A stretch of 64,000 nucleotides of DNA from Staphylococcus saccharolyticus (lineage in GTDB: Bacteria; Bacillota; Bacilli; Staphylococcales; Staphylococcaceae): the NCBI RefSeq assembly GCF_900458815.1, contig NZ_UHDZ01000001.1, positions 2,170,001 to 2,234,000 on the forward strand. The letters run 5' to 3'. The notes under the pieces are model-generated. The model was not told the DNA's origin and ran no database searches. It saw nothing but the letters and a program-made list of their open reading frames with translations. Below are positions 52,269 to 63,005 of this stretch, piece by piece (positions within the stretch are counted from its first letter, which is position 1; every line of letters begins with the position of its first letter). The position numbers and the translations under genes were made by a program.

Positions 52269-55200
52269 CTAATAGATAACTGCTGGTTGTAATTCTTTTT
52301 CAATATTTTTTCTATCATCGTAGAACGCTGCAAGTGTTGCCTCGTCTTCACGTTCAATTTTACGTTTTTGTAAATCAATCTTTTGCATCATTAATTTATA
52401 GTCTTTTGGAATAACTTTCACTACAAATTGTTCAACACTTTCAAATTGATCCAATAATTTTTGAGCTTTAGTACTATGAGTATATTTATAATGCGCTTCA
52501 AGCATCTCTCTAATTAGAGTCTTTTCTTCTTCATGACACACATCACTAAATTCTAAAGTTTCCAGTACATTTACCTTTTTAAATCTTTCTACATCTGAAG
52601 GGAAGATATAACTCACACCACCACTCATACCTTGACCAAAGTTTTTACCTACATCTCTTAAAATAATGACATGTCCGCCAGTCATATATTCGAGTTCATG
52701 ATCACCAATACCTTCTACTACGACATCAGCCCCACTATTTCTTATACAAAAACGTTCTTCTGCCTTACCATTGATATAAGCTTTACCTTTGGACGCTCCA
52801 TAAAAGTTAACATTACCAACAATAATTTCATTTTCTCTTTTAACATTAGGTGCTTTAACAATAACCGTTCCACCGGATAAGCCTTTCCCAACATAATCGT
52901 TGGCATCACCTGTATGATGTATGGTTAAACCTTTCGGTGCATAGGCAGCTAAACTTTGTCCCGCATGACCTTCTGTATATACAAAAATTGTATCTTCAGG
53001 CAATCCTTCTTCACCGTAATGTCTTGTAATAGAACTACCTGTAATAACACCTACATCGCGTTGTTCATTATTTATAACATAACTACCAGTAAATGAATGA
53101 CCACTCTCAATACTGTGTTTCGCATCTGGATATAAATAATTTAGATCAAAACCTATATCCAATGGATGTTGTTAAGAAATTTCCTTTGTATTCGGTCCAT
53201 CAAAGTATTCGATTAAATTCTCTATTTGAATTGTAGCCGCTTTACTTCCAACTTTTAGTTGAGACGAACGCTTAAGAAAATCTGTACGTCCAACTAACTC
53301 TTCTACCGTTTCTAAACCTAATGAAGCTAAAATTTCCCTTAGTTCCTCAGCAACAAAGTACATAAAATTCACAACATATTGTGCCTTTCCTCTAAATAGA
53401 GCACGTAGATCTTTGTTTTGTGTCGCCACACCTACTAGACATGTACCGTTATGACACACTCTCATCATAATGCAACCTAAAACAACGAGCGGAGCTGTGG
53501 CAAAGCCAAATTCTTCTGCCCCAAGCGCACATGCGTATGCAACATCCTTTCCTGTTAGCAACTTACCATCCGTTTCTAATTTCACACGGCTACGTAAATG
53601 ATTGAGTTTCAGTGTTTGGTGTGTTTCAGCTAGACCGATTTTCCAAGGTACACCTACATGCTGAATACTTGTCTTAGGTGATGCCCCAGTTCCACCATCG
53701 TAACCACTAATCACGATTTTGTCTGCAAAAGCTTTTACTACGCCTGAAGCTATTGTACCTACTCCTGTTTTGGATACGAGTTTAACTGCAATATCTGCCT
53801 CTATATTTGAATTTTTCAAATCATGTATAAGTTGAGCTAAATCCTCTATTGAATATATATCATGATGAGGTGGCGGAGATATCAAACCGATACCTACTGT
53901 TGAACCCCTAGTTTCAGCTATCCATGGATACACTTTTGAACTAGGTAACTGACCCACCTTCCCCTGGCTTAGCGCCTTGCGCAACTTTTATTTGAATTTC
54001 TCTAGCGTGTTGCAAATAGTCACTCGTTGCACCAAAACGACCAGATGCAACTTGTTTTATCGCACTTATTTTATTGCTACCATCTTTTTGAGTTTCATAA
54101 CGTGATGGGTCTTCGCCGCCTTCGCCACTGTTACTCTTACCACCTATTTGATTCATCGCTTGAGCTAACGTCTCATGTGCTTCTGCTGAAATAGACCCAT
54201 AACTCATCGCACCAGTGTTAAAACGTTTAACAATCTCACTTGCAGGTTCAACTCTACTAATATCTATCGCACGTTGAGGTTTGAATCCTAACAAATGTCG
54301 TATATGATCAATACGTTTAAAATTTACTTCCTCTGAAAATTCCTTAAATAGCTCATAATTATTGTCTCTACATGCATGTTGTAACAGGAAAATTATACGA
54401 GGATTAAAGGCATGATGCTGACCTTGTTGTCTCCATTGGAATGTACTTCCTGATTCAAGGTAGTCTGACGCACCACTTTGTCTAGCTTTATTCTCCTCAT
54501 CAATTTGTTCAATACTAATACCAGATAATTTCGATTGAGTACCCGTGAAATATTGATCAATAACTTTTTGAGATAAACCAATCGCTTCAAAAATTTGTGC
54601 ACCTTGATAACTTTGAACCGTAGAAATCCCCATTTTAGCCATCACTTTAATAACACCTTCAGATATTACATTAGAGTATATGTGTCGACGTTCCTAGTCA
54701 CTTCATCTGAAAGCTGTCCTTGGAGCGTTAATTGTTCAATCGTACGCTGAGTAAAATAAGGTACCACCGCATTTGCACCATATCCGAGCAGACAAGCAAC
54801 ATGGTGAACTTCTCTAGTTTCTCCCGATTAAACAACTAGACTAGTCTCCATTCTTAAACCTTCACGAATTAATAATTGGTGAATATGACTCAATGCTAGT
54901 AACATTGGCATCGCATAACCACTCTCATTTACAAGTGGCTTATCATCTAAAACTAAAATTTTTGCGCCATTTTTAACAGCTTTTATCGCTTGTTTGCCTA
55001 AGTCAGTTAAACTATTCTCAAGTTGATCAGTATATAACGTAGATAGATATGTCACTTTGAAACGTGTTACATCTATAGTTGCCAACTGAGCCTCAGTTAA
55101 GACTGTTTTTTTTAATTGGATACGTTGTAACGCAGAAACATCAGGATGAAGTAAATTTCCTTCGCCACCTAAATAGGATAGTTCGCTAGTGACGATTTTC

Positions 55201-56765
55201 TCTCGATATGCGTCAATTGGAGGGTTTGTTACTTGTGCAAACAATTGTTTAAAATAATTAAACAATGATTCAGGCTTATCATTCAGTACAGCAATAGGTG
55301 CATCATAACCCATAGCTCCAATAGGATCTTTCCTATTTGTTACTAACTCCGTCATATATTTGCTTATATCTTCTTTTGTATAAGCGAACTGTTTTTGTAA
55401 ACGGAATAATGTATCATCACTCCACTCAGAAGGTTGATAGTCAATATTATCTAAATCATACGACGTCTTATTCTCTTTTAACCATTGTTCGTAAGGTAAC
55501 TCATTCGCAATATCTGCTTTCAACTCATTATTCTCTACAACTTTATTTTGTAAAAAGTCGACCAACAATAGCTTTCCTGAATTCAATTGCCCCTTAAAAG
55601 CCACATTTTCTTCAGGAACGTCAATTACACCTACCTCAGATGAAAAAACAATAAAATTATCTTTAGTTATAGTGTAACGACCTGGCCTTAATCCATTACG
55701 ATCGGTAAGTGCACCAATTTTATCTCCATTACAGAACGAAATCATTGTTGGTCCATCCCATGGTTCCATTAAATAACTATAAAATTCATAAAAAGCTCTT
55801 ACATTTTTATCATTCGATTTATTATATAACCACGGTTCTGGAATCAAGAGCATTACTGCTTTTTCTGGTTCCATAGCTAACAATAGAAATTCTAAAGCAT
55901 TGTCTACAATAGCTGAATCACTTACGTCCTCATCTACGTTAAAACGAACTTTATTTTTTCATCTTTAAACAATGTTTCAACGAGTTTACTTTGTCGCGCT
56001 CTCATCCAATTAACGTTACCTTTTATCGTATTGATTTCACCATTATGCATAAGCATACGATTAGGATGTGCACGTTTCCAACTTGGGAACGTATTTGTAC
56101 TAAATCTAGAGTGTATAAGTCCTAACTTAGATTGAAAGTTTTCATTCTGCAAATCTAGATAAAGACCCTTAATTTGATCGGAACGTAACCAACCTTTATA
56201 CGCTATTGTTCTATTTGATAAACTTGTAAAATATATATCTAACGAGTGTTCCTCACCATATTTTTCAATTTGCTTTCTTGCTAAAAATAGTTGTTTTTCA
56301 ACTTCTTTAACTCCTCTAATATTTACAAATACTTGTTGAATATAAGGCATAGTATCTGCAACATGCTCAGCAATAGCATTTGTATCTACAGGAACATCTC
56401 GATATCCAATAACTTTAAATCCTTCTCTTTCAAAGTAATGATTAAATTTCGTTTCATGTATAGAGTCTTTCACTTGTTCATTAGAAAAAATAATCCCACG
56501 GCATAATGACCTTCACCGGGAACTTGTATATCTGATAATTGATCAAAAAACTTAAATGGAATTTCTGTCATAATCCCTGCGCCATCTCCAGTGATACCAT
56601 CAGCCCCAACACCGCCACGATGATCTAGTCGACGCAACATTTCTAAAGATTTTTAATAATATCGTGAGATCTTTTATTATCCATATTGGAATAAAACCCA
56701 ATACCACACGCATCATGTTCTTCACGATAATCATATAACCCCTTTTTTAACTTCTCATTGTACAT
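52269..56765 (-). pseudogene. gltB: Glutamate synthase large subunit, multiply broken
   Basis: Should convert glutamine and 2-oxoglutarate to two glutamate. The start is ATG 56765 (MYNEKLKKGL; catalytic Cys in 'EEHDACGIGFYSN'). I count seven lesions in reading order: lost base in an A-run (56650-56654), lost base near 56492, lost base at 55950-55952, TAA at 54828-54830 (Glu expected), two extra bases near 54673-54677, one extra G at 53953-53955, and TAA at 53172-53174 (Gln likely). FMN and Fe-S regions remain visible ('KPGEGG', '[14 protein letters not shown]', where P is usual for L). About 1498 codons of frame remain. Confidence 0.92.
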
Positions 56766-56853
56766 GATGCACACTCCATTATTAGAATTTTATGACAATT
56801 TTGGTTTGATAATAATTATTATAATGTAATATATTTATCTGTTCAATATATAA

Positions 56854-56874
56854 ATTAGATTAAACCTATCTAAT
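56854..56874. promoter_or_regulatory. Inverted repeat between gltB and gltC (probable GltC site)
   Basis: Perfect repeat ATTAGAT-taaacct-ATCTAAT in the divergent region between gltB and gltC. Length and T-N11-A form fit a LysR-type regulator site such as that of GltC. A second palindrome, ataattattat, lies near 56812-56822. Confidence 0.65.
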
Positions 56875-56955
56875 AATTAGAATGATTTAGCAGAGTATTG
56901 CTATATTAGTTTTGTTTACAGAATTTTAATATGGAGTTTAGGAGGGGTTTACATT

Positions 56956-57838
56956 ATGGATATAAAGCAACTTAAATATTTTGTAAAGGTCGCACGTCGT
57001 GAACATATTTCAGATGCTGTACTAGAGTTGAATATAGCTCAATCTGCCATTAGTCGACAAATTAATCAACTTGAAAAGGAATTAAATGTCATACTTTTTA
57101 AAAGAAGTGGACGAAATATTATCTTAACTACAGAAGGTAAGCAGTTACTCTCTCAAGCTACTCAAATATTAGATCAAATCGATAAGACTGTTCAATCTTT
57201 TCAACAGCAATCTTCTACTGACCGACGTACAATTTATGTGGGTTATGAGGAAAGTGACGTATCACAAATGATGTTACCGCTCATTCAATCTTTTGAACAA
57301 CAAAGTACTAGTATTATGACTCCACAATTGATGTGCTATAAGACAATGATGGAAGACTTAATTACAGGTGTGTTAGACATAGGAATAACCGAATTGACTG
57401 AGGAAATCACAACTGAATCACAACTGCAAATGATGCCTTTATTTGAAGAAAATTATCATATATATGTACCTAAAGATCATCCTATCGCTTATGTCAATTC
57501 ATCCCTTACTGTCTCAATTTGAAACTGAACCTTTATATTGCCTCACACCGTTTGCCAAAAGCATCAAAAACAAATTGAAGGTAGCGACAAAGTCTAAAGT
57601 ACACTTCCTATCAAACAAACAACTAGCACAATATGTCTTACGTCAAAATAAAAGTTTTGTGATTTGTTCTCAAAACATCAATTTAAATGACAATAATGAA
57701 TGGGTAGACATTCCACTCATACATACAGAACTAAAGCGTACAATATGCGCAGTCACACGGTTTGATAATAAAAAAACGGACATTAAATTAGCATGGAACT
57801 TGATTTACAAATTAATGAACAAAACAACACCATACTAA
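56956..57838 (+). pseudogene. gltC: Glutamate synthase activator GltC, frameshifted
   Basis: LysR-type activator of gltBD, divergent from its target. The N-terminal piece (188 residues) has the helix-turn-helix 'MDIKQLKYFVKVARREHISDAVLELNIAQSAISRQINQLEKELNV'; it ends in a frame that changes at about 57493, where one extra base gives 'AYVNSSLTVSI' and a stop. The other frame continues 'SIHPLLSQFETEPLYCL' to 57838. The repaired protein would be about 293 residues. A GGAGGGG site precedes the ATG. The DNA-binding half could still be made. Confidence 0.88.
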
Positions 57839-57990
57839 TGGTTAAATGATTTATTATTTGATTCTTACCTATCAGCTATCAATACTAAAATTTCAATTAA
57901 CATTCTTTATAAATTTTTGTAATCAATAAATAATGGTCGTATAATCACTATATCAATTTAATTGAATAAATTGAGAATTGAGGTTTTAAA

Positions 57991-59103
57991 ATGCAATTCA
58001 AAACTTTTTTTAAAAATCCTTTCTCTTGGATGTTGATTACTTTTGGCTGTTTATTTTTGACTGCTTTTATATTTACATTTTTTAATGATAAATTTTATAA
58101 TATGCCAATCGGTCAAATCACTCAAGTCAATCATGTTCATTCCGAAAAGGTTACAGATAAACAACATAACAAAGACATAAAATACAAGGAGAAGCTAACT
58201 CTAAAGATTCTAAATGGCAAATTTAAAGGGCAAACAACCACGATTGACCACCAATATATGAAATCACAAGTAGATTCAGAATCATTCTCAAAAAATGATA
58301 AAGTTTTATTACATATTTCTAAAAAAACTAGTGATGCAAATATTATAGAGAAAAAACGTGATAGTTTAGTTGTTGCAATTACAGGAGTTTTTCTACTGAC
58401 TATCCTAATTGTTGGAAGAAAAGTAGGTCTTCAGTCTATACTGTCACTGATTGTAAATACTATTGCCGTAATAGGCACAATATATATACACAATCAACAC
58501 GGTCAAACCAACCTTTTCTTATTAATGACAGGCGCAATTATTTTCGCAACTTCACTCACACTATTACTTGTCACGGGTTGGCATATGAGAACACTCGTTA
58601 CCATAATAAGTGCACTCATAGGTACTTTCTTATGCGTGAGTATCACTCATATAATTATTAAATTGACAGGTGGTAATGGTATAAAATATGAAACTATGAC
58701 ATTCCTAACACTCCCACCTAAAGACGTATTTCTAGCTTCCGTCTTAATAGGAACATTAGGTGCAGTTATGGACGTAGCTATTACAATTGCAAGTGGTATG
58801 TATGAAATTCTTCAACGTACACCCACTATTTCAATGAGACGCTGGGCACTCGCTGGTCGTAATATTGGACAAGATATCATGGGTACAATGACGAATATTT
58901 TACTCTTTTCTTATTTATCCGGTAGCTTACCAATGTTTCTGATTTACTTAAAAAATACCAATACAATTACTTACACAATTTCAATGAACTGGTCATTAGA
59001 AGTTGCTAGAGCAATAACTGGTGGTATTGGCATTGTCTTAACTATACCTATAACCATTGCATTGATGGAAATTTGGTTTAAATTGCGAGGTGTTAAACAA
59101 TGA
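57991..59103 (+). CDS. YibE/F-like membrane protein, first of a pair
   Basis: Membrane protein of 370 residues. A first helix at about 13-30, then an extracytoplasmic domain (about 31-125, 'HVHSEKVTDKQHNKDIKYKEKLTLKIL'), then about seven helices with YibE/F signatures 'GRKVGLQSILSLIVNTIAVIGTIYIHN' and 'LPPKDVFLASVLIGTLGAVMDVAITIASGMYEI'. The 'GAVMDVAITIAS' motif is family-typical. Its stop overlaps the next gene as ATGA. The family is common in Firmicutes with no firm function known; a transport or export role has been suggested. Confidence 0.85.
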   Translation: MQFKTFFKNPFSWMLITFGCLFLTAFIFTFFNDKFYNMPIGQITQVNHVHSEKVTDKQHNKDIKYKEKLTLKILNGKFKGQTTTIDHQYMKSQVDSESFSKNDKVLLHISKKTSDANIIEKKRDSLVVAITGVFLLTILIVGRKVGLQSILSLIVNTIAVIGTIYIHNQHGQTNLFLLMTGAIIFATSLTLLLVTGWHMRTLVTIISALIGTFLCVSITHIIIKLTGGNGIKYETMTFLTLPPKDVFLASVLIGTLGAVMDVAITIASGMYEILQRTPTISMRRWALAGRNIGQDIMGTMTNILLFSYLSGSLPMFLIYLKNTNTITYTISMNWSLEVARAITGGIGIVLTIPITIALMEIWFKLRGVKQ

Positions 59104-59882
59104 GTGTCATTACTATCCTAGGACTCTTACTACTTATTTTAATGATGATTTTCGGAGGTAAGAAAGGACTCATATCTTTCTTTACATTATTTTTAAACTT
59201 CATCATTCTTATTATAAGTATCCTCTTAATTATTTTTGGTACACCTATTTATTTAGTTACATTTTTCTTTTGCATTGTCATAGCAGCAATTAATTTATTC
59301 GTTTTAAATAGTTATAATGTAAAAACGCAGGCAGCTTTTATTGGCACTATTGTAACAACTCTAATTTTAATATTATTGATTTTCTTTTCAATAAAACTAG
59401 GTCACCTTCAAGGATTCGCCACAGAACAACAAGATGAAACATACGTCTACTCGATGAATATTGGAATTGATATGGTGCAATTTATGGTATTTACAATTGT
59501 TTTAGCAGTCATAGCCGCTGTTATTGATTTAGCTATTACCATTAGTTCACCCATGTACGAATTAAATGAAACTAATCCAAATTTAAATCAACATCAACTA
59601 TTTCAATCAGGTATGCGCGTGGGGAGAGAGATTCTAGCAACCTCTGCTAACACAATTTATTTAGCCTATTTTGGTGGTCAATTGACGTTATTCTTTTGGT
59701 TCTTTAAATTGCATTATTCCTTTGGACACATCATTAACTCTAAGATATTCACACAAGAATTCGTTTCTATTCTTCTTGGAGGAATCGCTGTAACCATAAG
59801 TATCCCGATTACTGCTTGGATTACAGCATTTATGATTAAACGTACGAACTATAAAAGCTCCTCTACTACACAAAAGCATTAA
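59100..59882 (+). CDS. YibE/F-like membrane protein, second of a pair
   Basis: Membrane protein of 260 residues made almost entirely of hydrophobic helices, with 'AVIAAVIDLAITISSPMYELNETNP' matching the family motif of the first protein, followed by 'GMRVGREILATSANTIYLAYFGGQL'. It lacks the extracytoplasmic N-terminal domain of its partner. The ATGA overlap implies coupled translation and perhaps a heteromeric complex. A bidirectional terminator follows. Function unknown. Confidence 0.85.
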   Translation: MSVITILGLLLLILMMIFGGKKGLISFFTLFLNFIILIISILLIIFGTPIYLVTFFFCIVIAAINLFVLNSYNVKTQAAFIGTIVTTLILILLIFFSIKLGHLQGFATEQQDETYVYSMNIGIDMVQFMVFTIVLAVIAAVIDLAITISSPMYELNETNPNLNQHQLFQSGMRVGREILATSANTIYLAYFGGQLTLFFWFFKLHYSFGHIINSKIFTQEFVSILLGGIAVTISIPITAWITAFMIKRTNYKSSSTTQKH

Positions 59883-59926
59883 AAATATCCCACTGCTATT
59901 GTGTTTAATAGTGATGGGATATTTGA
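59882..59926. terminator. Bidirectional terminator between the YibE/F pair and the GNAT gene
   Basis: aaatatcccactgctatt (59883-59900) pairs with aatagtgatgggatattt (59907-59924), with two mismatches inside. AT tails on both sides allow it to serve both convergent transcripts. Confidence 0.8.
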
Positions 59927-59928
59927 CT

Positions 59929-60393
59929 TTATAAATAATATTTCATGATATGAACAGGTCTGCCGACTAATAAACTATCATATGTATGAATATAACCAGC
60001 TTGACAATACAAATGAATCGCCTTTAAATTATCAGTATTAACTGCAAGCGTGATTTCATTTACCTCTGGAAAGTTCTTTTTAACGTATTTAGGTAATATT
60101 TGAATAGTTTTCTTACCAATTCCACGGCCTCTATATCGACAATCAACACTAAAAGATCTAAAGAAAACTGCATTGCGATTATTCGCATAGTCTTTAGGCC
60201 CATTACCTTCGTGTAAAGTAAAAAAAGCTACACACGAACCATTTTCCATGACTAAGATAGGATGACGTTCTTTATCATGTTGTGCAGATATAATGTTATC
60301 TATCGGTGTCTTTGTAAATATTGAATCATTAGGAGAAATCTGTATAGCTTCTACGAATGGATATAAATGAGGTTCATACGCTTTTAAAAACAT
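59929..60393 (-). CDS. GNAT family N-acetyltransferase
   Basis: Acetyltransferase of 154 residues with 'RSFSVDCRYRGRGIGKKTIQILPKYVKKNFPEVNEITLAVNTDNLKAIHLYCQAGYI', a clear acetyl-CoA loop. The N terminus 'MFLKAYEPHLYPFVEAIQISP' is not diagnostic. It is 13 bases downstream of the Nudix gene, reading the same way, and may share its transcript. Substrate unknown; similar genes sit here in S. aureus. Confidence 0.86.
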   Translation of the reverse strand: MFLKAYEPHLYPFVEAIQISPNDSIFTKTPIDNIISAQHDKERHPILVMENGSCVAFFTLHEGNGPKDYANNRNAVFFRSFSVDCRYRGRGIGKKTIQILPKYVKKNFPEVNEITLAVNTDNLKAIHLYCQAGYIHTYDSLLVGRPVHIMKYYL

Positions 60394-60406
60394 GCCTTTA
60401 CTTTTG

Positions 60407-60796
60407 TTACTCCTCTTTCAAAAAATTATCTATCCAAGTTATCACTGCAGGTGCTATATAAGTAGTATCTTCAATATCAAACCATTGTATATCTGTAATT
60501 TCATTATCTGTATGAATTTGAGACCAGTCAATAAACCTAGTCGTTCTATAACCGTTAAGTTCAGTTAATGTATCATGTTGTGGATATGCTTCACCTACGA
60601 CTGTTCCTATAAATTCCAGTTCATGCGTAGTTAAATCCAATTGTAATTCTTCTTTAAGTTCTCTTTGTAAAGCTACGACATAGCTTTCACTTTCATCAAT
60701 TTTACCGCCTGGGAAATAATATTTATTTCTATGACGAACTTGAACTAGTAACAACTTATTATCCTTTTCTTCAACCAAACATACACATTTAATCAT
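60407..60796 (-). CDS. Nudix hydrolase
   Basis: Nudix-fold pyrophosphohydrolase of 129 residues. The Nudix box 'GGKIDESESYVVALQRELKEELQLD' has the G, E, REL and EE positions needed for Mg2+ binding. The front part 'CVCLVEEKDNKLLLVQVRHRNKYYFPGG' is the usual strand before it. It probably clears a nucleotide derivative, but the substrate cannot be inferred from sequence. It is followed by the GNAT gene. Confidence 0.9.
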   Translation of the reverse strand: MIKCVCLVEEKDNKLLLVQVRHRNKYYFPGGKIDESESYVVALQRELKEELQLDLTTHELEFIGTVVGEAYPQHDTLTELNGYRTTRFIDWSQIHTDNEITDIQWFDIEDTTYIAPAVITWIDNFLKEE

Positions 60797-60982
60797 TGCT
60801 AATCCTTCCCTATCTCTTTCTTAAACACTTCAAAAAACTTTTTATATTTAGTATTATGTTACCATAAATTAAATTATGCAGTGGTTTAACTCAATTGTAA
60901 CTAATTTTGAAAATCAAAATTTAGCCACGCATTAAACTTATATAATTTTAATTATGTACGTTAACTACTGGAGGGGATTTTT

Positions 60983-61204
60983 ATGGCAAAACAATCTAGC
61001 GCTTCACACTTAACTAATTTATTTAACGTTGCAGGATTTATTTTGGATGGATATAACGGTATTCGACACGATGCTAAAAATAAGCAATTGGTCTATTTGT
61101 CACTAGGTTTAAGTGCAGTTGGTACTGCTATTGATTTTTACGTTTCAATTAAATCGCCGTCTAAATTACGTAAATTAAGTGATTTAGGCTCGGTTTGCAA
61201 TTAA
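60983..61204 (+). CDS. Small membrane protein, possibly frameshifted at its C terminus
   Basis: A 73-residue frame, 'MAKQSSASHLTNLFNVAGFILDGYNGIRHDAKNKQLVYLSLGLSAVGTAIDFYVSIKSPSKLRKLSDLG', with two hydrophobic segments (about 12-20 and 36-55), preceded by a good GGAGGGG site. It ends in 'SVCN'. The next frame over continues 'LGLQLTGYACLQVLEKSK', which fits better as a continuation, so a one-base change near 61190 may have cut it. I do not recognise the family. A strong terminator follows at 61279. Confidence 0.6.
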   Translation: MAKQSSASHLTNLFNVAGFILDGYNGIRHDAKNKQLVYLSLGLSAVGTAIDFYVSIKSPSKLRKLSDLGSVCN

Positions 61205-61278
61205 CGGGTTACGCTTGTTTACAAGTTTTAGAAAAGTCAAAAATGAATACGATTATCATTAATAAAGTTGAATTTTAC

Positions 61279-61308
61279 ATTGGTCTTATTGTATAAGACC
61301 AATTTTTT
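61279..61308 (+). terminator. Terminator of the small membrane protein gene
   Basis: Perfect 11-base stem attggtcttat/ataagaccaat with a TGT loop (61279-61303), followed by TTTTT. The sequence from 61309 to 61367 holds no obvious ribosome binding site for the next gene. Confidence 0.9.
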
Positions 61309-61367
61309 AAAAAATCTTTATCATGTGTAATTAACAATTTTTAAAATAATCACACATTATAATTGCA

Positions 61368-62848
61368 ATGATTTATACAATTACATCAACACTTCCACTA
61401 TCACATGGTGGAAGAACTCAAGCTCTACTTAGGCGTATAAAACTTATTGATGAAGAATTTGGAATAGCGAGTAAAATTCTCACTACAAACTACAATGGTA
61501 ATCACCCCAGTATTTACAAACATTTTTTAAAAGAAAATAAAGTGACTGAAAATATGTACGAATGGTTATCCGGTTTCAAACTTTTTAAAACTCCTAAAAC
61601 ATTTATTACAAGAAATCCAAAATACGTTAAAATTCAAAGAAATATCAAAGATTTCACGCATAAAGAAGAAAGAAATGGTAGTATTATCGTTACTATAGCG
61701 GAGAAAACTATGTACGATTTCGAAAATACTATGGCACATCCGATGTTCTTAAACATGAGGTCTTTATTTCTACCACTACAGGATTAAAATATGAACGTCA
61801 CGAATATAATTTATACGGGCAACTTCATAGAAAAATCTATTATTTTGATAATTCTAAGCTTAAATATAGCGATAAACTATTCGATACAATAGGTACAATG
61901 TATTGCAAACGATACTTTCAAAACAACGATAAAAACAAGATAAATCGAATTGAATTATATAAAAACACAAAAATATATAAGACCTTTGAAAATGATAAAG
62001 CATTAGCACAATTTTATTTCCAAGCCAAGTTCAAAGATAATGATGTTGTATTTTGTGATGCTAGATTTCTAGATCGTCCTCTTTTGAAACAAACACATCA
62101 AACCAAAAATATATTTGTATTTCACAGTTCCCATTTATCAAGTAACACATTAAAAAATCTTATAAATTCACTTTAGAACATTCTAAAGGCGTATATAAAT
62201 TATATAGTTCTAACTGAACAGCAAGAACGTGATATTCAAAGAGTTTATCCTATAGAAGACCAGCGTTTCAAATTAATTCCTCATTTTATAGAAATTGCTG
62301 ACGATATTCATACAGAAACACATAAGAAAAAAGACCGTTTTATTTATATAGGACGTTTTAGTGCTGAAAAACAAATTGATCATTTAATTAAAGCATATCG
62401 ACAATTCTTGCAAAGTGGTCATCAAACATAATTACACTTGTTCGGAAGAGATGAAGATCAACAATTGACACTAATCAAATCACTGATTTCAAAACTTCAT
62501 GATAAAGTTAAAATTTTAGATTATACTAAAAATCCACTTACAGAATTTAAAACTTCTAAAGCTTCTCTATTAACAAGTAAATATGAAGGTTTCGGCTTAA
62601 CAATTATAGAAAGTATTGAAATGGGATGTCCTGCACTGTCATACAACATTCCCTATAGTCCCAGTGAAATTATTAAAAATGGAGAAAATGGTTACTTAAT
62701 AGAAGAAAATAATATAGATAGCTTATCTTAACATATGATTGATATTGTAGAAAACCCAATTAAAGAAGTAAAAAATCAGGATAAATTAAAATACTCAGCA
62801 GCTGTAAACAACTATAAGCAATTACTTGAAGAATTAAAATTAATATAA
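61368..62848 (+). pseudogene. Family 4-type glycosyltransferase, multiply broken
   Basis: Remnant of a teichoic-acid or glycoprotein glycosyltransferase (poly(glycerol-phosphate) alpha-glucosyltransferase type). Homology runs from 'MIYTITSTLPLSHGGRTQALLRRI' to the nucleotide-sugar site 'SKYEGFGLTIIESIEMGCPALSYN' with the EX7E motif. One frame change near 61735 (before 'VLKHEVFISTTG'), then stops TAG 62174-62176, TAA 62429-62431 ('SGHQT-stop-LHLFG', CAA expected) and TAA 62729-62731 ('DSLS-stop-HM', CAA expected). There is no ribosome binding site at the start, so the 5' end may also be lost. About 490 codons of trace. Confidence 0.88.
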
Positions 62849-62907
62849 ATTATTTCCATCAAAAACACTATTATCAAAGTAAAAAAATTTCCTCTTCAGA
62901 TATCAAA

Positions 62908-62950
62908 ATAGCCCATTAATGAATTGATAACAAAGCATTAATGGGCTTAT
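62908..62950. terminator. Bidirectional terminator between the glycosyltransferase remnant and the autolysin gene
   Basis: agcccattaatg pairs with cattaatgggct (about 62910-62921 and 62936-62947), a 12-base perfect stem. A short ATTTTG tract follows on the minus strand. Confidence 0.75.
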
Positions 62951-63005
62951 ATTCTAAATCATTCTAGAAATAAAATATTTCTTTTATAACATAAATGTTA
63001 GTCAT

